The position numbers and the translations under genes are program-made. Under the pieces are notes generated by a model. The model made no database searches. It saw only the letters and a program-made list of their open reading frames with translations, and was not told where the DNA came from. Shown piece by piece: positions 1 through 7,978 of a stretch of 64,000 nt of DNA; the first letter of the stretch is position 1, and each line of letters opens with the position of its first letter. This DNA is from an uncultured Chloroflexota bacterium (GTDB lineage: Bacteria > Chloroflexota > Chloroflexia > Thermomicrobiales > UBA6265): the NCBI GenBank assembly GCA_937901745.1, contig CALGSZ010000155.1:54426-118425 (forward strand), given 5' to 3'.

Positions 1-873
1 CACGTATTGGTCAGGAACGACGTGTGGATAGCAGGGATAGTCGTGGTCGAGCAGCTCGTCGCGCGGTGCTGACAAGACAGGCGCGAGACAGATGGTTGTG
101 CCGATGGCGAGCATCGCCTCGCCGACGGCCGACGCGCCCGCCCCAAACACGCCGCACGGCTGGTCATGCCCACCCGCGACGATCAAGGGTGGATCACTGA
201 AGCCGAGATCCGACGCGACATCCGCCCGCACCCGGCCGATCACCGTGCCGGCTGGCACCGGCGTGGCCAGCTTTTCCGCCTCGATCCCGGCCGCCGCCAG
301 AACCGGCTCCGCCCAACAATGCGCGCGAATGTCGAACGCCATCGTCCGCGCCGCCATCGAATAGTCGATCGCGGGCTCTGCTCCTAGCCGGAAGCTGACG
401 AGATCGCCGTAGCAGAGGAACTTCCAGGTTCTCTGGACGAGATCGGGGTCATGGTCACGCCACCACATCAGCTTCGCGATCGTGAACATCGGATGAGGCG
501 GCTGACCGGTGATCCGCGCCAGCTTCTCACGTCCGATCGCCGCTTCTAACCGCTGCGCCTGTTCGATGGCGCGGTTATCGAACGTCACCGGGCTGGGCGC
601 GAGCGCCGCTCCGTCCCGCCCGACGGGCGTCACCGCTTCCCCCTGGGCGGAGACGGCAAGCGCCACGACGGACTCGCCGGTCAGCTGCTCGTTGACTCGA
701 CGGATGCAACCGGCCACAGCGGCCCAGACATCGTCTGGATCGAGCTCGAGGTGATTGGGCGCGGGAGTCCGCAGGACATACTCCTTGGACGCCGTCGCGA
801 GAAGCGTTCCATCTTCCGCGAAGGCAGCGGCCTTACACGCCGTTGTCCCGACGTCGATCCCGAGCAGAGCCAC
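1..873 (-). CDS. FGGY-family carbohydrate kinase, N-terminal part (cut by window edge)
   Basis: ATP-dependent sugar kinase expected to phosphorylate the imported sugar before aldolase cleavage. The first residues contain the phosphate-binding LGIDVGTT motif. A GGHDQPCG segment typical of the second FGGY lobe lies near residue 250. Only 291 residues are inside the window; FGGY kinases are usually about 480-520, so the C-terminus is missing. GTG is chosen as start because it follows the upstream permease stop by 3 bases and has an AAAGG ribosome site inside the end of that gene. It is the last gene seen of the operon starting at 4922. Substrate (fuculose, xylulose, erythritol type) cannot be told from sequence alone. 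Confidence 0.85.
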   Translation of the reverse strand, partial: MALLGIDVGTTACKAAAFAEDGTLLATASKEYVLRTPAPNHLELDPDDVWAAVAGCIRRVNEQLTGESVVALAVSAQGEAVTPVGRDGAALAPSPVTFDNRAIEQAQRLEAAIGREKLARITGQPPHPMFTIAKLMWWRDHDPDLVQRTWKFLCYGDLVSFRLGAEPAIDYSMAARTMAFDIRAHCWAEPVLAAAGIEAEKLATPVPAGTVIGRVRADVASDLGFSDPPLIVAGGHDQPCGVFGAGASAVGEAMLAIGTTICLAPVLSAPRDELLDHDYPCYPHVVPDQYV

Positions 874-876
874 CAG

Positions 877-1752
877 TCAACCTTTCAGCGAGCCCGCCGT
901 CAGACCACTCACGAAATAGCGCTGCAGGAGGACGAAGACGATCACGACGGGGATAGTGATGATCGTCAAGACGGCGAACATGGCGCCGGGATTCGTCAGG
1001 TAAACGCCGCTGTAAATGAGCGGAACGAGGATCAGCGGCTTCCGCGCATCGTCCTGCATCATGATCAGCGCAAGGATGAACTCGTTCCACGAGACCATGA
1101 ACTGCCAAATGAAAACGACCGCGAGCGCCGGCCAGCTCAGCGGCAGCAAGATTTGCCAATAAATCTTGAACGAGGAGCACCCGTCGAGCCGCGCCGCGTC
1201 CTCGATCTCGCGCGGCAAGCGGGAGAAGTAGCTCGTGAGGATGATGATCGCGAAGGGCGTGCCGAGCGCCGCGTACGGCAAGATCAGTCCCAAATAGTTG
1301 TTGAGGAGATTGAGCCGCTTGGCAATCTGGAAGAGCGGGATGATCAGCGTCGGGATCGGCACCATCAGCGTCAGCATCAGCAGGGCATACCAGACGCCGC
1401 TCCCCCAAAACTTCAAGCGGGCAAACGCGAAGGCAGCGAGCGAGGCGACCACCAGCACAAGCAAGACGGACGGAACGGTGATGATCAGACTATTGAGGAA
1501 ATAGCGCGGCAGCGGGTTCTCGCTCCAAACCTTGCCAAAGTTGTCGAGCGTGGGCTGCTTGACGATGAGCCCACCCAGGATGGCATCGCGGGAGCTGGAC
1601 GGCATCAGCGCCACGGTCAGCATCATCGCGACCGGGACGAGCCAGACTAGCGCCAGCAGCGTAACGACCACCTGCGCGGCAACTCTTCCGGCGATCCGGC
1701 GCCATCGCCAACGCCGCCTGTGCGGAGTCTGGGCGAGAGACGTCGCGACCAT
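877..1752 (-). CDS. ABC sugar transporter inner-membrane permease, MalG type
   Basis: Second membrane component of a carbohydrate ABC importer (CUT1 class), 291 residues, the usual size. An arginine-rich N-terminus is followed by about six hydrophobic segments. The cytoplasmic EAA loop that docks the ATPase is seen at about residues 181-205 (EIEDAARLDG...LPL). It starts 5 bases after the stop of the MalF-type permease and ends 3 bases before the kinase start, so the three are translated as one unit. No ATPase gene is present in the operon; CUT1 systems often share an MsmK/UgpC-type ATPase encoded elsewhere. Confidence 0.9.
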   Translation of the reverse strand: MVATSLAQTPHRRRWRWRRIAGRVAAQVVVTLLALVWLVPVAMMLTVALMPSSSRDAILGGLIVKQPTLDNFGKVWSENPLPRYFLNSLIITVPSVLLVLVVASLAAFAFARLKFWGSGVWYALLMLTLMVPIPTLIIPLFQIAKRLNLLNNYLGLILPYAALGTPFAIIILTSYFSRLPREIEDAARLDGCSSFKIYWQILLPLSWPALAVVFIWQFMVSWNEFILALIMMQDDARKPLILVPLIYSGVYLTNPGAMFAVLTIITIPVVIVFVLLQRYFVSGLTAGSLKG

Positions 1753-1757
1753 CTTGT

Positions 1758-2681
1758 CTACTCCGACACCACGAAACGCGCGCCGAGGAATCGCATCTGG
1801 AAGAGGCTGGACATGAGCGCGATCATCAGCAGGACGACCGAAATCGCGGCTCCGTAGCCCATGTTCTGCAGCTGGAACGCTTGGAGAAAGATGTAGGTCG
1901 GCATCATCTGCGTCGCGTTGTTCGGTCCGCCCTTGGTCAGAATGAAGATGAGCGCGAACGTTTGGAGCGCCCCGATGACTCCGAGCAGGATCAGCGTGAG
2001 ATGGATCGGCCGGAGCATCGGCCAGACGACCTGCACCAGCCGCTGGATCACCGACGCCCCATCCACCTCAGCGGCTTCCAGCACTTCCGAAGGCAACGTC
2101 TGAAGCCCCGCCAGGTAGAGGAGCATGGAGAAGCCGGTCCACTGCCACACGTTGACGGCGATGCAGGAGAAGATGGCGATCTTCGGATCGGCGAGGTAAG
2201 GGCGAGAAAGCCAATCGAGATCCCAGCGTTGCGCGATATCGGCGAGGAGCCCGCCGAAGGGGTCGTAGATGCGCTGCCAGACGATACCGATGACAACCGG
2301 GGAGATGATGGCGGGCAGGTAGAAGATCGCGCGGTAGATGGTGCGACCGATGATCTTGCTGTTGAGGAGAACGGCCAGCAAGAAGCCGAGGAACATCTGC
2401 GGAAAGATCGTCAGAAACGTCCAATACAGCGAGTTTCGCAGGGTCTTGCGAAAGATCGGATCTTCCCGAAAGAGCTGTATGTAGTTGTCGATCCCCACGA
2501 AGGTCCCGGCGCCGAGACCTGACCAGTCGAGAAGGCTGGCGCGCAGGATATAGACGATGGGATACGCGACGAAGACGGCGAACAGGAGGAGCGCTGGCAA
2601 GACGAACAGCAGCCCCTCCTGCCGGCCAAGCCTCGGCCACGTTGAGACGGTCGCGCGCGTTGCGACTACCTGTTTGGCCAT
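1758..2681 (-). CDS. ABC sugar transporter inner-membrane permease, MalF/UgpA type
   Basis: First membrane component of the CUT1 sugar importer, 307 residues. A strong first membrane helix begins near residue 23, and the EAA loop is at about residues 199-225 (VLEAAEVDGAS...WPMLRP). It sits between the binding-protein gene and the MalG-type permease. It is separated from the former by 197 bases containing a long stem-loop, and from the latter by only 5 bases. The start ATG is the first in frame after that stem-loop. Confidence 0.9.
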   Translation of the reverse strand: MAKQVVATRATVSTWPRLGRQEGLLFVLPALLLFAVFVAYPIVYILRASLLDWSGLGAGTFVGIDNYIQLFREDPIFRKTLRNSLYWTFLTIFPQMFLGFLLAVLLNSKIIGRTIYRAIFYLPAIISPVVIGIVWQRIYDPFGGLLADIAQRWDLDWLSRPYLADPKIAIFSCIAVNVWQWTGFSMLLYLAGLQTLPSEVLEAAEVDGASVIQRLVQVVWPMLRPIHLTLILLGVIGALQTFALIFILTKGGPNNATQMMPTYIFLQAFQLQNMGYGAAISVVLLMIALMSSLFQMRFLGARFVVSE

Positions 2682-2793
2682 CGCACTCCACTGACATCGA
2701 ACTCGAAACCTGGCCCTAGCTTAGCTCTGCGCGGCTGGCCAGCGGTGTTCCCTCGTTCGCGCGAGGACACCGGGAATACGCAAAGCGGGAAAA

Positions 2794-2871
2794 GGCCGGA
2801 TAGGGCCAGAGGCAACGGGCTTGTCCCCGGAGGAGCAGGAAGACAAGCTGCCTCCGCGACCCTATCCGGCC
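2794..2871 (-). other. Large stem-loop between binding-protein and permease genes
   Basis: Three consecutive matching arm pairs: 2794-2805 with 2860-2871 (12 of 12), 2809-2814 with 2849-2854 (6 of 6) and 2819-2825 with 2842-2848 (7 of 7), closing a loop of about 16 bases. It begins 7 bases past the binding-protein stop codon and has no U-run. This is the position of the malE-malF intercistronic hairpins that protect upstream mRNA and lower permease expression; that role is inferred here. Confidence 0.8.
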
Positions 2872-2878
2872 GGCTTGA

Positions 2879-4234
2879 TTACCGCGGCGGCTCCCAGGCG
2901 GCCTGGACCATCGCCATTCCGTCCTCAGGCGACATCTCGCCAGCCGCCACGCCAGCGAGCGCATCTTCGAGCGCCTGCTTCACCTTTGGATCGCGCAATT
3001 GCCGAGCGAATTTCACCTTCGGGAGCCAATCGACCGTGAAGGTCTCCCAGACCTGCTTCTGATGCTCTGTCTCGTAAGTCTCCGGATTGAGACCGGACAC
3101 AGCGGGCAGGTCGTTGAACGTGTTGATGAGCACCTGCCCGGCGGCGCCGGAGATGAAGTCGGCCACGACCGTGAAGGCAGCCTCCGGGTCCTTGGCGTTC
3201 TTCGTGATTCCGAGCATCACGTCAATGCCGCCAAGCAAGTCTTCCGGAGCGCCATTCCCGGTGACGTCCGGAAACTTCATCGGCGCGTAGCCCTGCAACC
3301 CTTGCGACAGCTCTGGAGGATTCTCGACCGTCGCTTGTTGCTGCCACCAGGCACCCATGGGGAACATCGCCGCCTTGCCCGCCTCGATCAGCGCGGCCGA
3401 CTGCGGATAGGCGCTCAAGCCGAGGGCCCCGTCCTGAACGATCTTGTCATCGAAGAGGCGCTTGTACCATGTCATCGCCTCGACGAATGGCGCATCGGTA
3501 AAGGAAGCGCCGTCGCCAAGCTCGGCCTTGTAGATCAATCCAGGCGCGATGTTATGGATCAGCTGCATGTAGATGTCGCGCCGCTGCCAACCGTCGGCGG
3601 CGCCGTGGAGCAGCGGGGCAACGCCCATCTCGTTGAAGACGTCAGCGGCCGCCTTCATCTCGTCATAGGTGGTCGGCGGCTGGAGTCCGGCTTCCTCGAA
3701 GAGCGGGACCGTGTACCAAAGGTTGATCGTCTGCGTCAGGAGCGGCAGGCCGTAGAAGCTCTCGTCGCCGCTTGGGTTGCCGAGCCGCGCTTGATCGATG
3801 CCGATCGGGAAGAAGTTGCTCTGCCAATCGTCGCCCCACGTCGCGGCAGCGAGATCTTGCAGCGGGATGAGGAAATCGCGGTACTCCTGAGTCAGCGCCC
3901 CCGGCTCGAGACCGATGATGTCGGGCAGGGAATCCGAAGCCGCGCGCGTCTTGAGATCGACGATGTACTCGGGGTAGTTCAGGATCGAGCGCGTCACCTT
4001 GATCTCGGGATGATTCGCGGTGAACGCCTCGATCATCTTGTCAGTGGTCTGCTGGATGGGCGACCAGGATCCGAAGGAGACCTCGATCGTTTCCTGCCGG
4101 CGCGCCGCGTTCAAGCGACGCGACGAGCCAGGCGCCGCCTTGACCTCACCACGCCAGGCCAAGCCCGTTACGTACCCGGTAGCACCAATGGCAGCCGAAC
4201 CCAAAAACCGCCGACGCGTCAGTCTAGCGCTCAT
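2879..4234 (-). CDS. Extracellular sugar-binding protein of ABC importer, Tat-exported
   Basis: Solute-binding protein family 1, 451 residues, which captures the sugar outside the membrane. A twin-arginine signal (TRRRFLG near residues 6-12, then a hydrophobic stretch) suggests Tat export. The start is placed at the ATG at 4234, not at the in-frame ATG 18 bases upstream, because an AAAGGAGG ribosome site falls between them at the right spacing. It lies 61 bases after the aldolase gene and is followed by the stem-loop at 2794-2871, fitting higher expression than the permeases. Specificity unknown. Confidence 0.9.
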   Translation of the reverse strand: MSARLTRRRFLGSAAIGATGYVTGLAWRGEVKAAPGSSRRLNAARRQETIEVSFGSWSPIQQTTDKMIEAFTANHPEIKVTRSILNYPEYIVDLKTRAASDSLPDIIGLEPGALTQEYRDFLIPLQDLAAATWGDDWQSNFFPIGIDQARLGNPSGDESFYGLPLLTQTINLWYTVPLFEEAGLQPPTTYDEMKAAADVFNEMGVAPLLHGAADGWQRRDIYMQLIHNIAPGLIYKAELGDGASFTDAPFVEAMTWYKRLFDDKIVQDGALGLSAYPQSAALIEAGKAAMFPMGAWWQQQATVENPPELSQGLQGYAPMKFPDVTGNGAPEDLLGGIDVMLGITKNAKDPEAAFTVVADFISGAAGQVLINTFNDLPAVSGLNPETYETEHQKQVWETFTVDWLPKVKFARQLRDPKVKQALEDALAGVAAGEMSPEDGMAMVQAAWEPPR

Positions 4235-4295
4235 CCTGCCCTCCTTTGGCACGGGTGTGCCAGAACAGCGAACCTCTGACTGCCAACCGCCTTCG

Positions 4296-4922
4296 CTACC
4301 CCACCGCGCTCTCGAGATCCGCCATCGACAGCGCGGCAGGCGTGCCTAGCAGGTGCGCCAAGTAGGCGACTTTGGCCCCTCCTTCGAGCGCCACGAGGCA
4401 CCGAAACGCTTCCTCGAGCGTCGCTCCGATCGTGAGACATCCGTGATTCGCCCAAATGACCGCTCGACGATCGCGCATGCAGCGCAACATCTCGTGCGCG
4501 AACGCCTCGGAGCCGCTCGGCATGAACGGCATGACCGGCGTCTCGCCACCGACCGCCAGCAACAGGCTGACAACGACCGGTGGGATCGGTCGCCCGAGCG
4601 CGCCGAAGACATTCACGTAGATCGGCTCCGCATGGACGATGGCATGAACGTCCGGTCGCTCGCGGTAGACGGCGCAGTGAACTGCCGTCTCGTGCGACGG
4701 CTCGCGTTGCCCGTCAACGACGCGGCCATGAGCGTCGACCACGACGACGTCGGCCGAGGTCATCTGCTCGTATGGGTAGTCGTGCGGGGTAATCACGATC
4801 AGACCCGATTCCGGATCTCGCGCGCTCAGGTTCCCCTGAGTGTTCGGCGCTAAGCCAAGCCGAGCGACGCGCTGCGCGTACTCAACCACGCTCCAAGTCA
4901 GCTGGAGAAGAGTGCCTCCCAT
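4296..4922 (-). CDS. Class II aldolase/adducin family protein (sugar-phosphate aldolase or epimerase)
   Basis: 208 residues, the normal size for FucA/AraD-type enzymes that split or epimerise a sugar phosphate made by the operon's FGGY kinase. Visible family features are the phosphate-binding GN-S and ITP segments near residues 30-46, the SHE motif with Glu78, the first metal-site His97, and NHG with His160. The second metal histidine of the usual H-x-H is replaced by Glu99 (H-A-E), so one of three zinc ligands is altered. First gene of the operon, directly downstream of the promoter/operator at 4966-5002. Confidence 0.85.
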   Translation of the reverse strand: MGGTLLQLTWSVVEYAQRVARLGLAPNTQGNLSARDPESGLIVITPHDYPYEQMTSADVVVVDAHGRVVDGQREPSHETAVHCAVYRERPDVHAIVHAEPIYVNVFGALGRPIPPVVVSLLLAVGGETPVMPFMPSGSEAFAHEMLRCMRDRRAVIWANHGCLTIGATLEEAFRCLVALEGGAKVAYLAHLLGTPAALSMADLESAVG

Positions 4923-4965
4923 CCTTACCCCGTAGCCGAGCTAGAACGATCGAGATCGAACAGAG

Positions 4966-5002
4966 ATGTAACATACTCGCACAAACTGGTCAATAGTTTG
5001 TG
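4966..5002 (-). promoter_or_regulatory. Promoter of the sugar operon with overlapping palindromic operator
   Basis: Reading the minus strand, a -35 TTGACC (4988-4993) and a -10 TTACAT (4966-4971) are 16 bases apart, 44 bases before the aldolase start. An 8-base perfect inverted repeat, CACAAACT / AGTTTGTG (4980-4987 and 4995-5002), brackets the -35 element. This is the expected geometry for a repressor site, with dyad arms and a 7-base centre. No regulator gene lies beside it in the window. Confidence 0.6.
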
Positions 5003-5291
5003 TGCGATCTGAACAGTCGCCACCCCTACGAGGGCGATGTGCTCCTAGCTGGACAGGGGACTACACTGGCCACGGCGCCACCATCCGCCAAGGGCGGCGC
5101 GATGGCGGTCCGGCGGCAAGCCCGTTTCCTGCAGCAAGTCAGTCGCTGGCTCGAATCGGTCCCGCCCGATCTCACAGCGCTCGATGGTGAGCGTTTCACA
5201 TGAGTAGCCGGTCGGCGCGAACCGGTTTCTTGATTGTGCGAATCATCCCGCGCCAGCCGCACGCTGGCAGCCTGCAAGCTTGAGTGAATAG

Positions 5292-5525
5292 GCGCGAACG
5301 GACGCGGCATTTTGCTCCGCTGAGATTTACAACCCGCCCCTCGGGACGTACAATTGCGACGTCCATCCGTGCCCCGCGTGTGGTGGCGTCACCCGGTTGG
5401 ACCTGCGCGTCCCGCCCTCAACTTCAGCGGGACAGATGAATGTGCATCCAATAGCGTGCCTGTGCGGTGACACCGGCGACATGCTGCTGCCAAGGACACG
5501 CGCCGACCGCGACCGTGCGATCTAA
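5292..5525 (+). pseudogene. Cysteine-rich open frame without usable start, possible remnant of a zinc-ribbon protein
   Basis: Between an in-frame TAG at 5289 and TAA at 5523 the frame reads CPACGG and later ACLCGD, i.e. two close cysteine pairs about 35 residues apart, resembling a small zinc ribbon, with C/G-rich third positions. No ATG or GTG precedes the first pair; the only in-frame ATG (5436) lies after it, and a TTG is at 5397. It may be a decayed gene, a non-canonical start, or chance. The frame overlaps the promoter proposed at 5326-5354, so both readings cannot easily be true. Confidence 0.2.
5326..5354 (+). promoter_or_regulatory. Promoter candidate for the PAP2-type gene
   Basis: TTTACA at 5326-5331 and TACAAT at 5349-5354 with an ideal 17-base spacer, about 187 bases before the start at 5541. 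Confidence 0.45.
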
Positions 5526-5540
5526 CGCTGCGAGGCGCCG

Positions 5541-6368
5541 ATGGCCACTACTGGCTTTTCAGTCCAACGCACGACCATCAGATCACCGCGCCAGATCCCG
5601 CCTTCCTCGGTAGCTCGGCGGCTCGTCGTCGGTCTCTCCCCGCTGCTCGCCCTGTACGTCGTCTACACCCTGATTCGCTGGCTCCTGGCCAGCCGGGGCG
5701 AGAGTGTCGGCGTGAAGCACGCGATGTGGCTGCTCGACTTCGAGCGGTGGCTGGGCATCGATTGGGAGCAATCGCTGCAACAGCGTGCCCTCGACCATCT
5801 CTGGCTCATCAAAGCCGCGAACATCTATTACGTCTATGGATTTCTGCCGGTCTTGATCGTCGCGGCGGTTCTGAGCGCGTGGCGAGCTCCCGCCGCGTTC
5901 GAGCAGTGGCGTCGCGTCTTTGCCATCTCGCTCGGCTTGGCGCTACCCGGCTACGCGTTTTTTCCGTTGGCGCCGCCGCGGCTCCTCCCTGCCTCGCACG
6001 GCTACGTCGACACGCTCCTTCTCTACGGGCCGCGGTACTACGGCGACGCGACCGGTAGCAGCTTCTTCAACGCCTACGGCTCGCTTCCGAGCACAGTCAA
6101 CGTCTACGCGGCGATGCCGAGCATGCACGTCGCCTGGTCGGTGATCGCCGGGATTTTGCTCTGCGCGGTCCTCGCAGGACGCTGGTGGATGCGGCTGATC
6201 GCCGTCGTCCACCCGACGCTGATGTCCGGCGCGGTCGTCGTCACCGCGAATCACTACCTGCTCGATGTGGTGGCCGGACTCATCGTCCTGCTGGCCGCGA
6301 TCTGGCTGTCCCGCCGGTGGCAGCGCCGCAAGTCGGATCACCCCGGCACGCTCGCGACCAGCCACTAA
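5541..6368 (+). CDS. PAP2-superfamily integral membrane phosphatase/phosphotransferase
   Basis: 275 residues with about six hydrophobic segments. The PAP2 signature is visible: a middle motif around AMPSMHVAWS and a last motif TANHYLLDVVAG, giving the two catalytic histidines and the Asp that fixes one of them. Membership is closest to the PAP2_3 / inositol-phosphorylceramide-synthase-like group, acting on lipid phosphates or transferring a phospho-head group at the membrane. The N-terminal ~30 residues are polar and the C-terminus is basic. Substrate unknown. The next gene is a tiny membrane protein 140 bases downstream. Confidence 0.85.
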   Translation: MATTGFSVQRTTIRSPRQIPPSSVARRLVVGLSPLLALYVVYTLIRWLLASRGESVGVKHAMWLLDFERWLGIDWEQSLQQRALDHLWLIKAANIYYVYGFLPVLIVAAVLSAWRAPAAFEQWRRVFAISLGLALPGYAFFPLAPPRLLPASHGYVDTLLLYGPRYYGDATGSSFFNAYGSLPSTVNVYAAMPSMHVAWSVIAGILLCAVLAGRWWMRLIAVVHPTLMSGAVVVTANHYLLDVVAGLIVLLAAIWLSRRWQRRKSDHPGTLATSH

Positions 6369-6508
6369 ACCGCTCTGGTAAGCTTTTCCGCGTGAATACG
6401 GAGCGCCAGCATCACCCAGAGCCGGAGCCACGCCGGGCAGCCCGCGAGCAGTCCACTGCCTCGGCCGGCGCCGATTCTCCGCCGCGCGTCGCGGGAGAAG
6501 AAGAGCCG

Positions 6509-6673
6509 ATGGAAGCCCCGTACGCGGAGCCTGCCGCGGACGACGCCGAGGCGTTGGATCTCACGGGAACCGACCGCCTCTTCGCGCTCATCGTCGTCAG
6601 CGTGATGGCGCTCTTGGTGATCTGCATCGTGTTCGTGCTCGTCGCCTCCCGGCGCGCTCCCGCCGGTCTCTAG
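6509..6673 (+). CDS. Small single-pass membrane protein, unknown function
   Basis: 54 residues: an acidic N-terminal half, then one membrane helix (LFALIVVSVMALLVICIVFV) and a short basic tail, suggesting N-out or simple tail-anchored topology. The ATG at 6509 is chosen because GGGAGAAG sits 8 bases upstream and third-position GC rises sharply after it. An in-frame GTG at 6392 would give 93 residues but lacks a ribosome site and has weak codon bias. It may be co-transcribed with the PAP2-type gene. Not recognised as a named family. Confidence 0.5.
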   Translation: MEAPYAEPAADDAEALDLTGTDRLFALIVVSVMALLVICIVFVLVASRRAPAGL

Positions 6674-6764
6674 CCCGCGCACAGCATGAACTCTGCAGCC
6701 TCCCCGACTACGCCGCGCCACGGCGGCAGGGCGGGATCGTGAGCCCCTGGAAAGGAAGCGCGCG

Positions 6765-7358
6765 ATGATCCTTCTGGGACCGATCGTCCGGTTGCACGTG
6801 CAGGTGGCGAGCCTGAAGGTGGGGCAGCCACCACGCCGGCGCTACGTCCCGGAGCCAATCCGTTCCGTGCCGGCGCTGGATGTCACCGAGGGTGGCGTCA
6901 AGGGATGGTCCGAGGCAGGCGAGCCACTGGAAGATGTCCACCATCGAGACCACCCGGCCTCGAAGAACCGGGGCGGAATCAACGGCATCTCCATTGGCTT
7001 CACCAGTCACTACGACGCGATGCGCGCCCAATTCGGCGACCACCTGACCGACGGCATCGCCGGCGAAAACATCCTGATCGCCACCGATCAGATGATCGGC
7101 GAGGACGACTTGGCGGCCGGTCTAGTCATCCAGACATCGGACGGACGCGAGGTCCGGCTAGAGGAGATCATCCCGGCTGACCCGTGCGTCGAGTTCACCC
7201 GCTATGCGATGCGCTTCCCCGACGACGCGCGCCCGGACGAGACGGTGACCGAGGCGCTGCAGTTCCTTTGCGACGGTATGCGCGGCTACTACGCGAGGTA
7301 TCGCGGCCCGGAAGCGCGCGTCACCGTCGGCGACCTCGTCTATCTTCCCCGGATTTGA
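6765..7358 (+). CDS. MOSC-domain protein
   Basis: 197 residues. The MOSC fold (as in molybdenum-cofactor sulfurase C-terminus, YiiM, mARC) is suggested by the GENILI motif near residue 105 and by a single conserved-type cysteine in a PADPCVEF segment near residue 144, the position that accepts sulfur or cofactor in the family. No N-terminal beta-barrel or ferredoxin domain is attached, so it is a stand-alone MOSC. An AAAGGAAG ribosome site precedes the ATG. The partner reaction cannot be told from context. Confidence 0.75.
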   Translation: MILLGPIVRLHVQVASLKVGQPPRRRYVPEPIRSVPALDVTEGGVKGWSEAGEPLEDVHHRDHPASKNRGGINGISIGFTSHYDAMRAQFGDHLTDGIAGENILIATDQMIGEDDLAAGLVIQTSDGREVRLEEIIPADPCVEFTRYAMRFPDDARPDETVTEALQFLCDGMRGYYARYRGPEARVTVGDLVYLPRI

Positions 7359-7496
7359 GCGAGCAGATTACGCTCTTGACCGGCGTATACTCCTGATCGC
7401 ACGCATCCGCGCGGTCAGGGTGATCGCGTGACGGTTCGGTGTGTGTTCGTTGGGTCGCGTCCACGGTGAACGTGGCCGGCCGGGGGTCAAGTTCCG

Positions 7497-7736
7497 ATGC
7501 TCGATTTGCCTGCAAACGACACTCGTGTCTTCTTGTTTCACAGCCCGCACGCGGCGGCCGATCCCGGAGCAGCGATGGACAAGGTCAACGCGTGGCTCGG
7601 CAAGGATCGCTCAACGACTCCGTACGCCAACCTCCGCATCAAGGACATCAGCATCACGTCGGATGGGCAGGGCGGCGTCTACACCCTCATCGTCTGCAGC
7701 CTCGGACAGCGGACGACACCTGCCGAGCAGAGCTAA
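7497..7736 (+). CDS. Hypothetical small soluble protein
   Basis: 79 residues, no signal peptide or membrane helix. A mixed pattern (VFLFHSPH, then VNAWLGK, then two beta-like stretches ending YTLIVCSLG) suggests a compact alpha/beta mini-domain. Third codon positions are strongly GC-rich, supporting real coding. It ends before the hairpin terminator at 7812-7842. Family not recognised. Confidence 0.6.
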   Translation: MLDLPANDTRVFLFHSPHAAADPGAAMDKVNAWLGKDRSTTPYANLRIKDISITSDGQGGVYTLIVCSLGQRTTPAEQS

Positions 7737-7811
7737 CCGCGGAGTCGGCGCGCGGAGCATTCGGCGCCAGGAACTCCGGGTGCTCCGCTAATCACGAGCA
7801 ATCGCAACGTG

Positions 7812-7842
7812 AAGGGGCGAGCACAGTGATCTCGCCCCTTTG
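7812..7842 (+). terminator. Rho-independent terminator
   Basis: Perfect 10-base arms 7812-7821 and 7831-7840 (AAGGGGCGAG / CTCGCCCCTT) with a 9-base loop and a short T-rich end; closes the small gene at 7497. Confidence 0.75.
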
Positions 7843-7978
7843 TCGTCCCTCAGCGCATCCCCCACTGGCACACAGCTTGCCCTCTCACCGCATGCCAATT
7901 CCTTGCTTCTGCCTGGAGGGTGGTCTACCGTTGGAATGCTCCGGCCATGCGCGGGGCGTAGCGTGAAGGAGACGTGCT

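Larger units (their letters stand above)
5003..5540. other. Gene-poor stretch between divergent units
   Basis: 538 bases with no confident gene. A 34-codon frame from 5101 to about 5203 lacks a convincing ribosome site. The second half holds a promoter candidate at 5326-5354 and a cysteine-rich open frame without a normal start codon at 5292-5525, described separately. Confidence 0.5.

Noticed and set aside
2999..4279. Long plus-strand open frame opposite the sugar-binding protein
   Set aside because: Mirror of a strongly GC3-biased gene; no domain and no ribosome site.
5101..5203. Small plus-strand gene starting at the ATG at 5101
   Set aside because: Only about 34 codons, no clear ribosome site and no family features.
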